Shown: in pieces, positions 1 through 9,289 of the stretch
Numbering within the stretch: the stretch's first letter is position 1
How the letters are laid out: every line of letters begins with the position of its first letter
NCBI GenBank assembly: GCA_036388895.1
Contig: DASVQY010000061.1
Location: forward strand, 58,370-122,369
Direction: 5' to 3'
Length of the DNA stretch: 64,000 bases
From: SXVE01 sp036388895
GTDB lineage: Bacteria > Acidobacteriota > Blastocatellia > Pyrinomonadales > Pyrinomonadaceae
Notes under the pieces: model-generated
Told to the model about the DNA's origin: nothing
What the model saw: the letters and a program-made list of their open reading frames with translations, nothing else
Database searches by the model: none
Position numbers and translations under genes: made by a program

Positions 1-720
1 AACGTTTCCGCCCATTTTTTGGACTTTTTCGGCGCAAACTTCCCACATCATACCCGGACCTAGGCGCGGATATCGAAAAGTGTCAATCAGCGTTTTAATA
101 ACGTCGCCGCGGTTTTTCGGTTTCCTTTTCGGCAAAAGAGCATTTTTTACCGCCGATGCGAGCGAAAGACCTTTTATTCTTTGCGCCGCCCAGTCAGCAG
201 AGATTTCCTTGCAGCTCATTCCCCAAACTTTTTCCGTGTAAGTTTTAAAGAAAATAGAAAAAAGACGTTTCCCGAATTTGTTGCTCACCCAATCTTCAAA
301 ATTTTTCGGGTTTGAAACTGGCAGCGCCTGCGCTTTCGCGTAGGAAAGCATACAAAGCGTCGATTCGAAAACTCCGAGCTTGAAAAGAGCTTCAAATGCC
401 TTCAAGGGGTAGGAAAAAAACTTGCCGCGATAAAAAATACGCGATGAACGCGGGCGATTGAGCATATCGTTCGGCAGAATTTCCGTCCAGAAATCTTCAA
501 CTTCTTTCGATTTCGAGAAAAAACGATGCCCGCCGATGTCGAAGCGAAAGCCTTTATACTCGACCGTGCGCGAAATTCCGCCGACATATTTCGGATCGGA
601 TTCGAGAACGGTGACGCTTATTTGATTGTCTTTTTTGAGAAGGCTGTAAGCGGCGGTCAATCCGGCTGGTCCTGCGCCGATTATGGCAACTCTTTTCGGC
701 TGCGTTTTTATATCATTCAT
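1..720 (-). CDS. FAD-dependent oxidoreductase, UDP-galactopyranose mutase/amine-oxidase-like (3' end outside window)
   Basis: The open frame runs from an ATG at 720 to the window edge (240 residues, C-terminus missing). Near the N-terminus it has a Rossmann dinucleotide-binding motif, VAIIGAGPAGLTAAYSLL, followed by an acidic residue in VLESD. Next come GGISRTVEYKG and DIGGHRFFSKS, the pattern of protoporphyrinogen-oxidase/UDP-galactopyranose-mutase-like flavoproteins found in glycan clusters. A cytoplasmic redox role on a nucleotide sugar or polyprenyl substrate is inference. Downstream neighbours (DUF2142 and GT39-like membrane proteins) fit a cell-surface polysaccharide locus. The substrate cannot be read from the sequence. 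Confidence 0.85.
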   Translation of the reverse strand, partial: MNDIKTQPKRVAIIGAGPAGLTAAYSLLKKDNQISVTVLESDPKYVGGISRTVEYKGFRFDIGGHRFFSKSKEVEDFWTEILPNDMLNRPRSSRIFYRGKFFSYPLKAFEALFKLGVFESTLCMLSYAKAQALPVSNPKNFEDWVSNKFGKRLFSIFFKTYTEKVWGMSCKEISADWAAQRIKGLSLASAVKNALLPKRKPKNRGDVIKTLIDTFRYPRLGPGMMWEVCAEKVQKMGGNV

Positions 721-800
721 TAGCAATGAATTCCTAAATTTAATAAATCTAAAGTTAAAGTAATATGTTAATAACCGGTAAAGATTAATACTGTAATTGA

Positions 801-2204
801 TCAGACATAATACCTTTCAATCACGGAATACAAAGTTACAAACATCGAAATAACGACTGATACGTACAAAATTATATGTACATACCCCTTGAAAAACTTC
901 CATTTTACTTTTTTGTTGTAAAAAAGTAAAAAGAACAATGGTGCGACAGGAATAAAGTATCTTCCTTGAATGCCTTGAATTATGTCGCCGCCGACGGGCG
1001 ACCAGGTCATATAAAGCAGAGCGCTGATGATGAAAGCAGTGCAGATTAATATGAATAAAAAAATGATTTTGCCGAATTGCGGAACGTCGAATCTTGTGTC
1101 TTTATCCAACACTGCGACGAGCATTAAAATTGCAAATACGAAAATTGTCAGCCACGTCGGCACGTACAAATCGAACCAGGTTAATTGCCCGGAAAAAGTG
1201 ATGAAATAATAACCGAATTGATAAAAATAATCCTTTAAAGCTAAAAAAATAAAATTAAAAGGCGCGGTTAGAATATATTTTAATTGTTGTTCGGGATCAA
1301 TCGGAATATCAATTCTGTAGGGCAAATAAATAGGTTTTACAATCGAAGCCCACGCCGCTACAGCACCAGCACAAACAGCCATCAACGCAAAAAATGTAAA
1401 AAAATAAGCCCGAATTGAACCGAACTTTTTCAGCGGAATTAAAAGAAAAAGCAAAGGCAATAAAATATATGCCTGTTTGCACAAAACGGCGGCAAGCGAA
1501 AAGATGAATATTTTTAGAATTTCTTTTTTTGAAACCGCGATGTTTTCGTTCTCCATTGCCGCGCGTAAAAAATAAGCAATAGTGAAAAAACAAATTCCGT
1601 AAGTGAAAGCGTCGGCAGAAGCCGATGCGACCTGAAAGATGTTTGTCGGCGTCAGGCAGAGCAAACAAAAAACCCATTTATGAATCGGCGTAATTTTTAT
1701 GGCGAAGTAAGCTAAAGCCAGGAAAAAAAGTAAATTTATGATTCTGGCAAAATAAATCAAAAGCAGCGGGGAAGCGTCAAAAATCTTTCCGACGCTGATG
1801 GCGATAATTTGCGGAAAATACGGAACCGGATTGTAAACGACCGTATTGGGAAATCGCTCGAAAACCTGTTCGTTTCGATTGAGAGGAAGATGTATCAATT
1901 CTGAAATGAGTTTCGTGTCGAATTTGACATCGTGATTCATTTCAATGTTTCCGACCAGGACGCGATTCGTATAAAGAACGCTTTTCGGAATAAAACCGCC
2001 GCTCAAATCACCGCGTTTTTCGCCCAAAATATTTCCTTCGGTAATTTGATAAGCCCGAAAAAAATGATTCGGCTCGTCGCCGACCAGCGCCGGCGGCGTG
2101 ACGAAAATAAATAAAAAGCCGAACAACGTTCCGAGCAAAAGAAAGAAGTTTTCAGGTTTCACCAAACTCCGAATAAAAGGCTTTGAATTAATCTTTATAC
2201 TCAT
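801..2204 (-). CDS. DUF2142 family multi-pass membrane protein
   Basis: A 467-residue protein with about ten hydrophobic segments. The conserved N-terminal block after the first membrane segment, TPPALVGDEPNHFFRAYQ, marks DUF2142, a family of GT-C-like membrane proteins in surface-polysaccharide clusters. Biochemical function is unknown; glycosyl transfer from a lipid carrier is an inference from fold-like features. The frame could extend to a GTG at 2312, but the ATG at 2204 places the first membrane segment where the family has it and leaves about 110 bp for a promoter shared with the divergent gene at 2316. No convincing Shine-Dalgarno sequence precedes either start. Confidence 0.85.
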   Translation of the reverse strand: MSIKINSKPFIRSLVKPENFFLLLGTLFGFLFIFVTPPALVGDEPNHFFRAYQITEGNILGEKRGDLSGGFIPKSVLYTNRVLVGNIEMNHDVKFDTKLISELIHLPLNRNEQVFERFPNTVVYNPVPYFPQIIAISVGKIFDASPLLLIYFARIINLLFFLALAYFAIKITPIHKWVFCLLCLTPTNIFQVASASADAFTYGICFFTIAYFLRAAMENENIAVSKKEILKIFIFSLAAVLCKQAYILLPLLFLLIPLKKFGSIRAYFFTFFALMAVCAGAVAAWASIVKPIYLPYRIDIPIDPEQQLKYILTAPFNFIFLALKDYFYQFGYYFITFSGQLTWFDLYVPTWLTIFVFAILMLVAVLDKDTRFDVPQFGKIIFLFILICTAFIISALLYMTWSPVGGDIIQGIQGRYFIPVAPLFFLLFYNKKVKWKFFKGYVHIILYVSVVISMFVTLYSVIERYYV

Positions 2205-2315
2205 CGAGCAGTCTGAAAATATGTTTAATAAAAGGCTTTTACGGAAAATCAAATTGTTGAGAGTGTTGCCGAAGATCACTTCAAAAGTTAATATGATACG
2301 AACAAATAACACTTT

Positions 2316-3800
2316 ATGCCAATCACTGCCGCTTCGGACTCGAAACTTTTTACAGCCGACAAATTCAAAAATAAATACTGGTTAATAATCTTTATTGTTT
2401 ATCTGGTTTTGCTGGGAACGGTAGTAGCGCGTCACGAGCCATGGATGGACGAAGCGCAGCCGTGGATTTACGGCGAAGAAGTAAATCCGTTTGATCTTTT
2501 AACGAAACTCCTGCGCTACGACGGACATCCGCCGCTTTGGTATTTGATCGTTATGCCGTTCGCCAAAATCGGCTTGCCTTATTTTACGCTCAACGTTTTA
2601 TCGGCTTTTTTCTCGGCTCTCGGCGTCCTGCTTTTTTTGCGCTATTCTCCTTTTCCGCCGATTATTAAAATACTTTTTCCCTTTACCTTCTTCGTTTTTT
2701 ATCAATACGGCATCGTTGCCCGCAGTTATTGTTTAATCGCCCCGCTTTTGTTTTTTATTGCCGTAATTTACGAGAAAAAAAATGAACGACCGTTGCTTTT
2801 CGCTTTTCTGCTGTGCCTTTTGGCGAGCGTCAGCGCATTCACGTTTTTAATGGCTGGAGCTATTTTCTTCGTTCATCTTTTAGATGTCGTCAAGCGACGG
2901 AAGTCATTGAATCGCAACGAGATAATTTATCAATTCATAGCCGCCGTTTTGTTGATTCTCACGGCAGCAGCCGTTGTTTTAATTCTTGCCCAACCGCCGG
3001 ATTCGAGTTTTGCTCAAGGTTATAACTTAAAACTAAAGAATTTTATTGATGTTGCCTGGCGAAGACTTTCAGGCGCATTAATTATGGATGAGCTGTCGAA
3101 TTTTACAAAACTCCAAGCTGTCGGCTCATGTATTATATTTATCTTTTCTTTAATTTGGTTTTGGTATAAAAAGACATTTCTTTTGTTTTCGCTTCCTTGT
3201 TTGCTTATTACAATTCTTTCCGCCGTCAAATACAGCAACGTCTGGCATGAAGGCATTTTGTTTATTCTGTGGATTTTTGTTCTTTGGGTCAGCTTCAAAA
3301 ATGAATATACTGAACCGCCAATTTTAAGAAAAATAATAAAATTGGCGGCTGTTATCGTTCTCGCTACACAGGTTTACTGGACAGGTCACGCCGCTTTTAA
3401 AGATTACAAATATAATTATTCCGGCGCTTATGAGCTTTCACAATTTATTAAAAACAATAAATTGGAAAATAAAAAGCTGTTTGTCAGCGGCTGGAAATCA
3501 CTGGCGATTATGCCTTATTTCGACGAAAATGTTTTTTATAATTACAACGAGGGCGCAAAAAATCGCTACTGGCTTTGGTCAATATATAATCGTAATATGT
3601 TGGGTGCCGGACAAGAGGTGATTAATCGAATCGAAAAAGAACAGCCGGATTTTGCTGTTTTTGCTTCGGATCATATTGATATTTACAGTGAAATAAGAAT
3701 TCCGGGTTACGATTTAATACAAGTTTTTGAAGGCAATCTTTACTGGAAGACGGGTTTGTTCGAGCCGGACAGTTTTTTTGTATACCGAAAAAGACAGTAA
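2316..3800 (+). CDS. GT39-like membrane glycosyltransferase/hypothetical integral membrane protein
   Basis: A 494-residue polytopic membrane protein. An early extracytoplasmic loop carries HEPWMDEAQPWIYGEE and then YDGHPPLWYLIV. This acidic loop followed by a DGHPPLWY block is typical of GT-C (GT39/PMT-like) proteins, where the acidic residues act in catalysis. About ten further hydrophobic segments follow, and then a soluble C-terminal domain of about 130 residues. Transfer of a sugar from a polyprenyl-phosphate donor is the family expectation; donor and acceptor are unknown. It is transcribed divergently from the DUF2142 gene and ends in an AT-rich gap that holds a 15-bp hairpin. Confidence 0.75.
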   Translation: MPITAASDSKLFTADKFKNKYWLIIFIVYLVLLGTVVARHEPWMDEAQPWIYGEEVNPFDLLTKLLRYDGHPPLWYLIVMPFAKIGLPYFTLNVLSAFFSALGVLLFLRYSPFPPIIKILFPFTFFVFYQYGIVARSYCLIAPLLFFIAVIYEKKNERPLLFAFLLCLLASVSAFTFLMAGAIFFVHLLDVVKRRKSLNRNEIIYQFIAAVLLILTAAAVVLILAQPPDSSFAQGYNLKLKNFIDVAWRRLSGALIMDELSNFTKLQAVGSCIIFIFSLIWFWYKKTFLLFSLPCLLITILSAVKYSNVWHEGILFILWIFVLWVSFKNEYTEPPILRKIIKLAAVIVLATQVYWTGHAAFKDYKYNYSGAYELSQFIKNNKLENKKLFVSGWKSLAIMPYFDENVFYNYNEGAKNRYWLWSIYNRNMLGAGQEVINRIEKEQPDFAVFASDHIDIYSEIRIPGYDLIQVFEGNLYWKTGLFEPDSFFVYRKRQ

Positions 3801-3933
3801 CGGTTTAATTTTGGCTTTTTGATTTAATAACGGGAGAACAAAAAATCAAAATAATAACAGGGTGTAGGTTTTCTTAATTACTGTTTATGAATTTGTGTTT
3901 TTTGAGTTTGAAGCGATAGAAATTTAAATCGAA

Positions 3934-3978
3934 AATCGCATTAAACCAATCTTACGAGTTGACTGGTTTAATGCGATT
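3934..3978. terminator. Perfect 15-bp inverted repeat between convergent genes
   Basis: AATCGCATTAAACCA at 3934-3948 is repeated exactly inverted at 3964-3978 with a 15-nt loop. It lies between the ends of the convergent genes at 2316-3800 and 4029-5975. The flank read on the minus strand is moderately T-rich (TTTCGATTTAAATTTC); the plus-strand flank is not. A bidirectional or minus-strand terminator is likely. Confidence 0.6.
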
Positions 3979-4028
3979 ACGGTAGTTCTCAAACAGAGCG
4001 AATTATAACTGAAAAATTAAAGCGCGGG

Positions 4029-5975
4029 TCACCGTAAGATTTCAGCCAAAGCCTGCAGCCGTTGTAAATCAGCCGGGGTTTTTGTTTGTCCGGCGCTCTT
4101 TTCAACCGATTGTGCGAGATTTTTCAGTTTTCCGAGGTCTTTTTTACTCATTTTTGAGCTCTCGGCAGTTGAAATTGCTTGCCGCAGGGAAGTGATTTGA
4201 TCGGATGGCAAAGCCTGCGAACGCTCCAATTGATCAATGTATGCCTTGGCGACTACTAATTGCTTCGGATACTCGATTTTCTGCTGGCTCTGCACGTTTA
4301 ACTCACTCATACGAACGGCTTTCGCCGCATCAATCTCATTCTGCGTCAGGTTTTCGGTCGGAGTTAGTTCAAATATATCCAACCCGCGCGCAATTTCTGA
4401 CGAGTAGATGTAGCCGTTGTACCAATAAGCCGACCAGGATCCGCCCATAATCAGCATCTTTGGATCAATCGGACCGCGGTCGAAATAGGCGATTTCCACC
4501 GGTTTCTGCGGATCGGTGAAATCCATTACGGAGATGCCGCCTTGATACCAAGCCTGCACTTTGATGTCACGACCGGGAACAGGGACGAGCGAGCCGTTGT
4601 GCGCCACGCAGTTTTCATTATCGCCCTGCGCCGCCGGAAGCTTATAGTAATTCGCAAAGCTCAACTTGTTGTTTGCAAGGCGGAAAACCGCATTTGCGCC
4701 CCATATATTCGGATCGTTCGCCCGGCAGCGCGGACCGAGCCCGCCGCCCCACTCATCTGTAAATACGACTTTTTTCCCGTCGTTCGAGAAAGAAGCGGAG
4801 TGCCAGTAAGCGTAATTCGGATCGTTGACCGCGTCAATGCGCTTTGGATTAGCCGGGTCTTTTATGTCCAGCAGAATTCCGTTGCCCGAGCAGGCGCCGG
4901 CGGCGAGTCCGATTTCCGGGTACACGGTAATATCATGGCACTGATCGGTGTCGGAGGGTCTGGAAAGTCCATTATTTTCATGAGTTCCGCCGTTGTTCAG
5001 ACCGTTGATAGCGCCCGTTCGCGGATCCATAAAGACGCGCGGACTCGATACGATTTTGGCATCTTGCGGCGATGACAAAGGAACTTTAATCACGTCAATG
5101 CGGAAAAGCGCGGTATTCGGATTTTTGTCCGGCGGTCCGTCCGAACAACCAGCCAATTCTTCGCTCTGACGAACGAAGGAAGTGCCTGAAACGTAGATAT
5201 AGACGTTGTTTTTGTCTTTCGGATCAACCAAAAGCGTATGCGTGTGCGAGCCCCGGCAGGTTTGCACCGCCCCGACTTGTTTGGGATTTCTGATGTCGGA
5301 AATATCGAAAATTCTTACTCCGCGAAAACGATCTTTTTGCGGCGCCGGTAGTGTCTGCTGGTTCTGCTGTCCGGATGCGGGCGGCGGTTCGGGCGCAAAG
5401 CCTTCGGTACTGCAATCCAAACGACCGTTCGGCATTTCGACCGACATAAAGAGCAAATTCTTGTAAACTGACACATCGCCCTGTCCGCCCGGACAAACTA
5501 CCGAAGTCACCAATCTGGCTTTCGCCGGATCGGAAATGTCAAAGACGTTGAAGCCGTAAAAGTTTCCTTGAAACAGGTGATTTCCCTGAAAAGCAAGGTC
5601 GGAGTTCGCAAAGGCGAGCTGCGCGAAGATCAATTGAAAAGGTTTCGGCATCTTCGATGTGTCGCCGACGCCGAGCTGTCCGAGCGTCTTTTGTACTCTC
5701 GGATTGTCTGCGTCGTCCGAGCCGAGTTGAAAAGCGTCCGGTTTTTTGAGCAAATTTAAATGTTTTATGCCTTCCGCCGCTTCGCCGGCGTCATATAATC
5801 CGGGCTTTAGTTTCGCTCGCGGATCATTGGCATCGGAACCCTTCATTCCAGCCGGCAGAGTCGGCACCGGTTGAGGGTTTTGAGCTAAAGTTCCGGCGGT
5901 AAAGCAACAGATCAGAACAAAAGAAACTATTATTAAACGAAAAGCAATTTTTTGTACTCGATTCATCATTTTCAT
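4029..5975 (-). CDS. Exported LVIVD-repeat beta-propeller protein with C-terminal helical domain
   Basis: A 648-residue protein with a signal peptide (hydrophobic stretch ending TAGTLAQN). The middle carries LVIVD-type propeller blades, visible as repeated units such as GFNVFDISDPAKARLVTSV, RGVRIFDISDIRNPKQVGAV, GILLDIKDPANPKRIDAV and GISVMDFTDPQKPVEIAYF. The last ~75 residues form a charged helical region resembling the FIMAH domain of secreted proteins. The family is surface or periplasmic with unknown ligand. The start is placed at ATG 5975, two bases past the DUF305 stop; an AGGTG Shine-Dalgarno lies inside the end of that gene, so translation is probably coupled. A GTG at 5990 is an alternative start. 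It is very probably co-transcribed with the DUF305 gene. Confidence 0.88.
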   Translation of the reverse strand: MKMMNRVQKIAFRLIIVSFVLICCFTAGTLAQNPQPVPTLPAGMKGSDANDPRAKLKPGLYDAGEAAEGIKHLNLLKKPDAFQLGSDDADNPRVQKTLGQLGVGDTSKMPKPFQLIFAQLAFANSDLAFQGNHLFQGNFYGFNVFDISDPAKARLVTSVVCPGGQGDVSVYKNLLFMSVEMPNGRLDCSTEGFAPEPPPASGQQNQQTLPAPQKDRFRGVRIFDISDIRNPKQVGAVQTCRGSHTHTLLVDPKDKNNVYIYVSGTSFVRQSEELAGCSDGPPDKNPNTALFRIDVIKVPLSSPQDAKIVSSPRVFMDPRTGAINGLNNGGTHENNGLSRPSDTDQCHDITVYPEIGLAAGACSGNGILLDIKDPANPKRIDAVNDPNYAYWHSASFSNDGKKVVFTDEWGGGLGPRCRANDPNIWGANAVFRLANNKLSFANYYKLPAAQGDNENCVAHNGSLVPVPGRDIKVQAWYQGGISVMDFTDPQKPVEIAYFDRGPIDPKMLIMGGSWSAYWYNGYIYSSEIARGLDIFELTPTENLTQNEIDAAKAVRMSELNVQSQQKIEYPKQLVVAKAYIDQLERSQALPSDQITSLRQAISTAESSKMSKKDLGKLKNLAQSVEKSAGQTKTPADLQRLQALAEILR

Positions 5976-5976
5976 T

Positions 5977-6711
5977 CTACGGTTTTTCACCTAAAAGAGT
6001 TTGCATAATTTTGATTTCGCCGCGCTGTCCCGTGTCAACATCCGTAGCGAAGTTGAAAAGTTCGGCATCCTGACCCGCGCCCGCCGTCTCGAATAATTCC
6101 TTGACCATTGTCAGCGCGCCGATGTGATGCTGAATCATTCCTTTCAAAAACAGTTGATCGAACTCCGCGCCTTTCGCTTTTCTCAATGCTTCCATCTGCT
6201 TCGGGGAAAGCATTCCCGGCATAAGCATTTGTTGATGACTGTGCATATTATGTCCTTGTGTGTGCATGGCGTGCATATCGTGTGCCGGCGGCGCGACCTG
6301 CTCTCCACGTAATTCGAGCCATCGCTTCATAAAATTCATTTCATCCGACTGCGATTGGCTGATGCGCGTTCCGAGTAGACGAATATCTTTGTTTTGCGTG
6401 CGCGATTCGATCAAATCCGTCATCTCGACCGCCTGCGCGTGATGCATAATCATGCCCTGCATGAACTCCACATCTTTAGACGAACGGGGCGGCAGTTTCG
6501 CTCGCGTAGTTGAAGGCAAGGTTTTGGTCGGTTGTCCCGGCGCGCCGGGCTGCACCACAACCGGAGCAGCACTGGAATCGGTCTGCTGCGCGAAAACCGG
6601 CATCGCCACGAAACAAATTAGAACAACGGCTGCGGCGATTCCGATCTGTGTTGCTACAGTAGTAAGAACCGACTGCGGCTTAAGCGCGGTATTTAAAAAA
6701 AATGATTGCAT
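5977..6711 (-). CDS. Exported DUF305 family protein
   Basis: A 244-residue protein with an N-terminal membrane/signal segment ending MPVFAQQ. It shows the two DUF305 half-sites, QGMIMHHAQAVEMTDLI and KGMIQHHIGALTMVKELF, each with an HH pair on a ferritin-like helix; DUF305 proteins often accompany metal (copper/silver) homeostasis genes. Between them is a His/Met-rich linker (HDMHAMHTQGHNMHSHQQM) that could bind Cu or Ag; this is inference. It heads a two-gene unit with the LVIVD protein, whose start lies immediately beyond this stop codon. Confidence 0.9.
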   Translation of the reverse strand: MQSFFLNTALKPQSVLTTVATQIGIAAAVVLICFVAMPVFAQQTDSSAAPVVVQPGAPGQPTKTLPSTTRAKLPPRSSKDVEFMQGMIMHHAQAVEMTDLIESRTQNKDIRLLGTRISQSQSDEMNFMKRWLELRGEQVAPPAHDMHAMHTQGHNMHSHQQMLMPGMLSPKQMEALRKAKGAEFDQLFLKGMIQHHIGALTMVKELFETAGAGQDAELFNFATDVDTGQRGEIKIMQTLLGEKP

Positions 6712-6858
6712 CGGCGTTGAGTAATTAAGTATTTACCGAACAATTTACCACAAATTAGAGACAAATAATAGCTTGCTCCGACGTTGGCAGTCAATTAACG
6801 TAATGTCTGTAGAAAAAAATCAGGCGTTCGTCAAAGTGCGGTGCGACCGCCGTTTATT

Positions 6859-7137
6859 TTAAGAATCTGCCGGTCGTCTGCGACGGAACGTTTTCCATCC
6901 GCCGCCGAAATAATTCAAGACCATTACAATCAGATGGACGATAAACCAGATGTTGTCTGCACCCATATTTTGATAAATATAGATCACAATCAAGATGCGG
7001 GGAGCCAAAATGCCGAGCAGCAATTCCGCCCACTGCGGCACGGCGTTTTGCGGGTACAGCTCTGGAATCAAAAACAAGTAGACAAGCAAAACGATGCGGG
7101 GAAAGAACAGCGAAAAGATAAGAAAATAAATATCCAT
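6859..7137 (-). CDS. Small three-helix membrane protein, unknown
   Basis: A 92-residue frame with a strong GGGAGG Shine-Dalgarno five bases before the ATG. It has three hydrophobic segments (roughly residues 3-25, 38-55 and 62-77) and a short basic C-terminal tail (KTFRRRRPADS). Frames of similar length overlap it on both strands, but only this one has the ribosome site and a membrane-protein composition. No family recognised. It stands alone between the DUF305 operon and the glycosidase gene. Confidence 0.65.
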   Translation of the reverse strand: MDIYFLIFSLFFPRIVLLVYLFLIPELYPQNAVPQWAELLLGILAPRILIVIYIYQNMGADNIWFIVHLIVMVLNYFGGGWKTFRRRRPADS

Positions 7138-7494
7138 TTTTACCTCCCACTATAAAACCTGTTTTTTTTGTGATTATCTAATTTTCTACAAAAAATCACA
7201 ATTATTTTCTAAAAGAGAATTTTACAGCAGATAACATTTATATAAAGCGCCTTCATTTCACCGGCAAATTTCAGTAAAAAAGTTCTTATGTTTTTCAAAC
7301 TGCTGATAGGTGGAAAACATAATTAAAACTCTCATTTTTTATCCGCGTGAAGCCTTAAACGGTTCAAAAAATTTGTGGTGTCGAATACGCGGGGCGGACA
7401 ATAGTTTTAATAATTGTTCTCACAAAAATGAAATGCTTTTACAATTCCGACTTTCTGTCATATGAAAATAGTCCAAAAACAATTCAAATAACCG
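7138..7494. other. Intergenic region with an inverted repeat
   Basis: No gene seen. Very AT-rich. TTGTGATT at 7168-7175 is repeated inverted as AATCACAA at 7194-7201, 30-60 bp upstream of the small membrane protein gene on the minus strand. This could be an operator or promoter-proximal hairpin. The spacing of 18 bases is too wide for a CRP-type site. Confidence 0.35.
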
Positions 7495-8850
7495 ATGCTG
7501 AAATTTGTTCTGAATAAAAATAAAAAAGAAAAGGCAGTGTTATTTTGTTTAATAATTCTTTTTTTCTTTCTTTCGTTGCCGCAAAACGGAGCGAATCTTG
7601 CTGAACAGACATCTAATGCCCTTGTTGAAGTCAATTTTTCCAAAGCAACGCCAGTAAATTCGATGAGCGGATTTCTCCACAGCATCGGAGCGGACAAACC
7701 GGCTGATAAAATGATTTCGCCGCTAAAACCCAAACAATGGCGAACGGGCGAAACTAATCCGGCAATATATGAGCGTCTCAAAAAATCCGGCGCTCGCATT
7801 CAAATTGTATTGAGTGATTTTTGGGGCTATCCGGGACTGAATACAAACCGCAAATGGGCTTATCAAACCGGCAGAGAATTTGAGGATTTTGTCAGGCAAA
7901 CCGCTCGCGCGCATAATTCAAAACAAATAATTTGGGATGTTTGGAACGAACCCGACGATCTGCGCCTGCCTTTTTGGAAGGGAACTTTTTCACAATTTTG
8001 CGAAACTTACCTGCGCGCCTACAGAGTTTTGCGCGAAGAATTGGGACCGGATGCGGTTATCGGAGGTCCGAGTTTTTCGCGTTACAATAAATCTCGAATC
8101 AAAGAATTTCTCGATTTTTGCGCCGCAAATGGATGCGAGGTGAATTTTCTCTCGTGGCATGAGCTCGATGACAGAAAAATAACCGGAATCGCAGACAGGT
8201 TAAACGAGGCGCGCGCGCTTTTTATTGATAATCCCGCATATAAAAAGTTGAAAATTAAGGAAATTCAAATAAACGAAATTGTCGGAAGCCCGGCTCAAAA
8301 CAAGCCGGGCGCAATTCTCGGATATTTTTATTATCTGGAAAAGGGAAGAGCCGATGGAGCGTCAAAGGCTTGTTGGGAAAATTCCGGCGGAGATTACAAT
8401 TGTTATAACAATACTCTGGATGGTTTATTGAAAGCCGAAAATTTACTTCCGACGGCATCCTGGTGGATTTACAAAGTTTATGCTGACGGAGTCGAATCGC
8501 GCGTCGAAAGCTCGACGACAAATCCGCATCTTGTCGCCCTTGGCAGCGCACAATCCGGTTCTCCACATAAAGCTCAGGTTTTAATCGGATATTTTAGGGA
8601 ATCCTCAAGTCAGCCGATAAGAGCAAATGTTTCGCTGAAATTGATAAACTTGAACAATCTGCCTTTTATTTCAAATTTAAAAGAAGTTCGGATAAGAATA
8701 GAAAAAATTCCAAACATCGGCGAAAGAGAAATTCAAAATTTAGAATTTCTAAGCGAAGGCAACTTTCCTCTTCGTAACAACTCCGTACAAATTCCAATCG
8801 AAAATGTTTCCGTTGGCGAAGCCTACTTGGTAACAGTTTCGGAAAAATAG
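7495..8850 (+). CDS. Exported glycoside hydrolase, clan GH-A (GH39-like)
   Basis: A 451-residue protein with a signal peptide (residues ~12-40). Residues ~50-340 form a TIM-barrel with IIWDVWNEPDD; the Glu at ~152 is the expected acid/base of clan GH-A. A second candidate catalytic Glu at ~261 lies in KEIQINEIVGSP at the end of a strand, the nucleophile position. A beta-rich C-terminal domain of about 100 residues follows. GH39-type enzymes act on xylosides or uronides, but the substrate cannot be fixed here. It stands alone, with no partner transporter or sugar regulator adjacent. Confidence 0.72.
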   Translation: MLKFVLNKNKKEKAVLFCLIILFFFLSLPQNGANLAEQTSNALVEVNFSKATPVNSMSGFLHSIGADKPADKMISPLKPKQWRTGETNPAIYERLKKSGARIQIVLSDFWGYPGLNTNRKWAYQTGREFEDFVRQTARAHNSKQIIWDVWNEPDDLRLPFWKGTFSQFCETYLRAYRVLREELGPDAVIGGPSFSRYNKSRIKEFLDFCAANGCEVNFLSWHELDDRKITGIADRLNEARALFIDNPAYKKLKIKEIQINEIVGSPAQNKPGAILGYFYYLEKGRADGASKACWENSGGDYNCYNNTLDGLLKAENLLPTASWWIYKVYADGVESRVESSTTNPHLVALGSAQSGSPHKAQVLIGYFRESSSQPIRANVSLKLINLNNLPFISNLKEVRIRIEKIPNIGEREIQNLEFLSEGNFPLRNNSVQIPIENVSVGEAYLVTVSEK

Positions 8851-9289
8851 AAATATTGACATCAGGTAGTTCCGGATCTTTAAAACGGAAGATGAATCAC
8901 TTTTATTCAACATCGGCGGCAATTTTGAAGCCGGTATGCCGCTCACAACCGGTTACCGCGCCTAAATTCAGTCAAACAGAACGGGCTTGAATTGATTTTG
9001 TTTGAACTTAGGCAGTCAATTTCCCGATGACGAACTCAAGACAACCGGGATGACAAAACCCAGGAAAATTGAACCGTTATTTTTCTCGCCCCGCCGCAAC
9101 AAACTTCGCCCCGCAAAGTCGTTCGTTCGTCACATTCTTTGTGCGAGAACTCCCGGTGACGGATAAAATTCGACATAAACCCGGCTTTTCGGACGAATCG
9201 AATGGTTGATTGACAAAAACTTCAGTATTCATTGATTAAAATGCGCGTTTGTCGAGCCGCGACTAATTGTCTTTTTTCAAACCGAACAT
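8851..9289. other. Intergenic region, no gene seen
   Basis: Frames in all directions are short and unconvincing. The sequence has the same GC-rich codon-like texture as neighbouring genes, so decayed coding sequence is possible. A TTGACA at about 9210 upstream of the 9290 gene could be a -35 box, but no good -10 follows at standard spacing. Confidence 0.3.

Noticed and set aside
6841..7155. Two further frames overlapping the small membrane protein
   Set aside because: Only the 6859-7137 minus frame has a GGGAGG site and hydrophobic helices.
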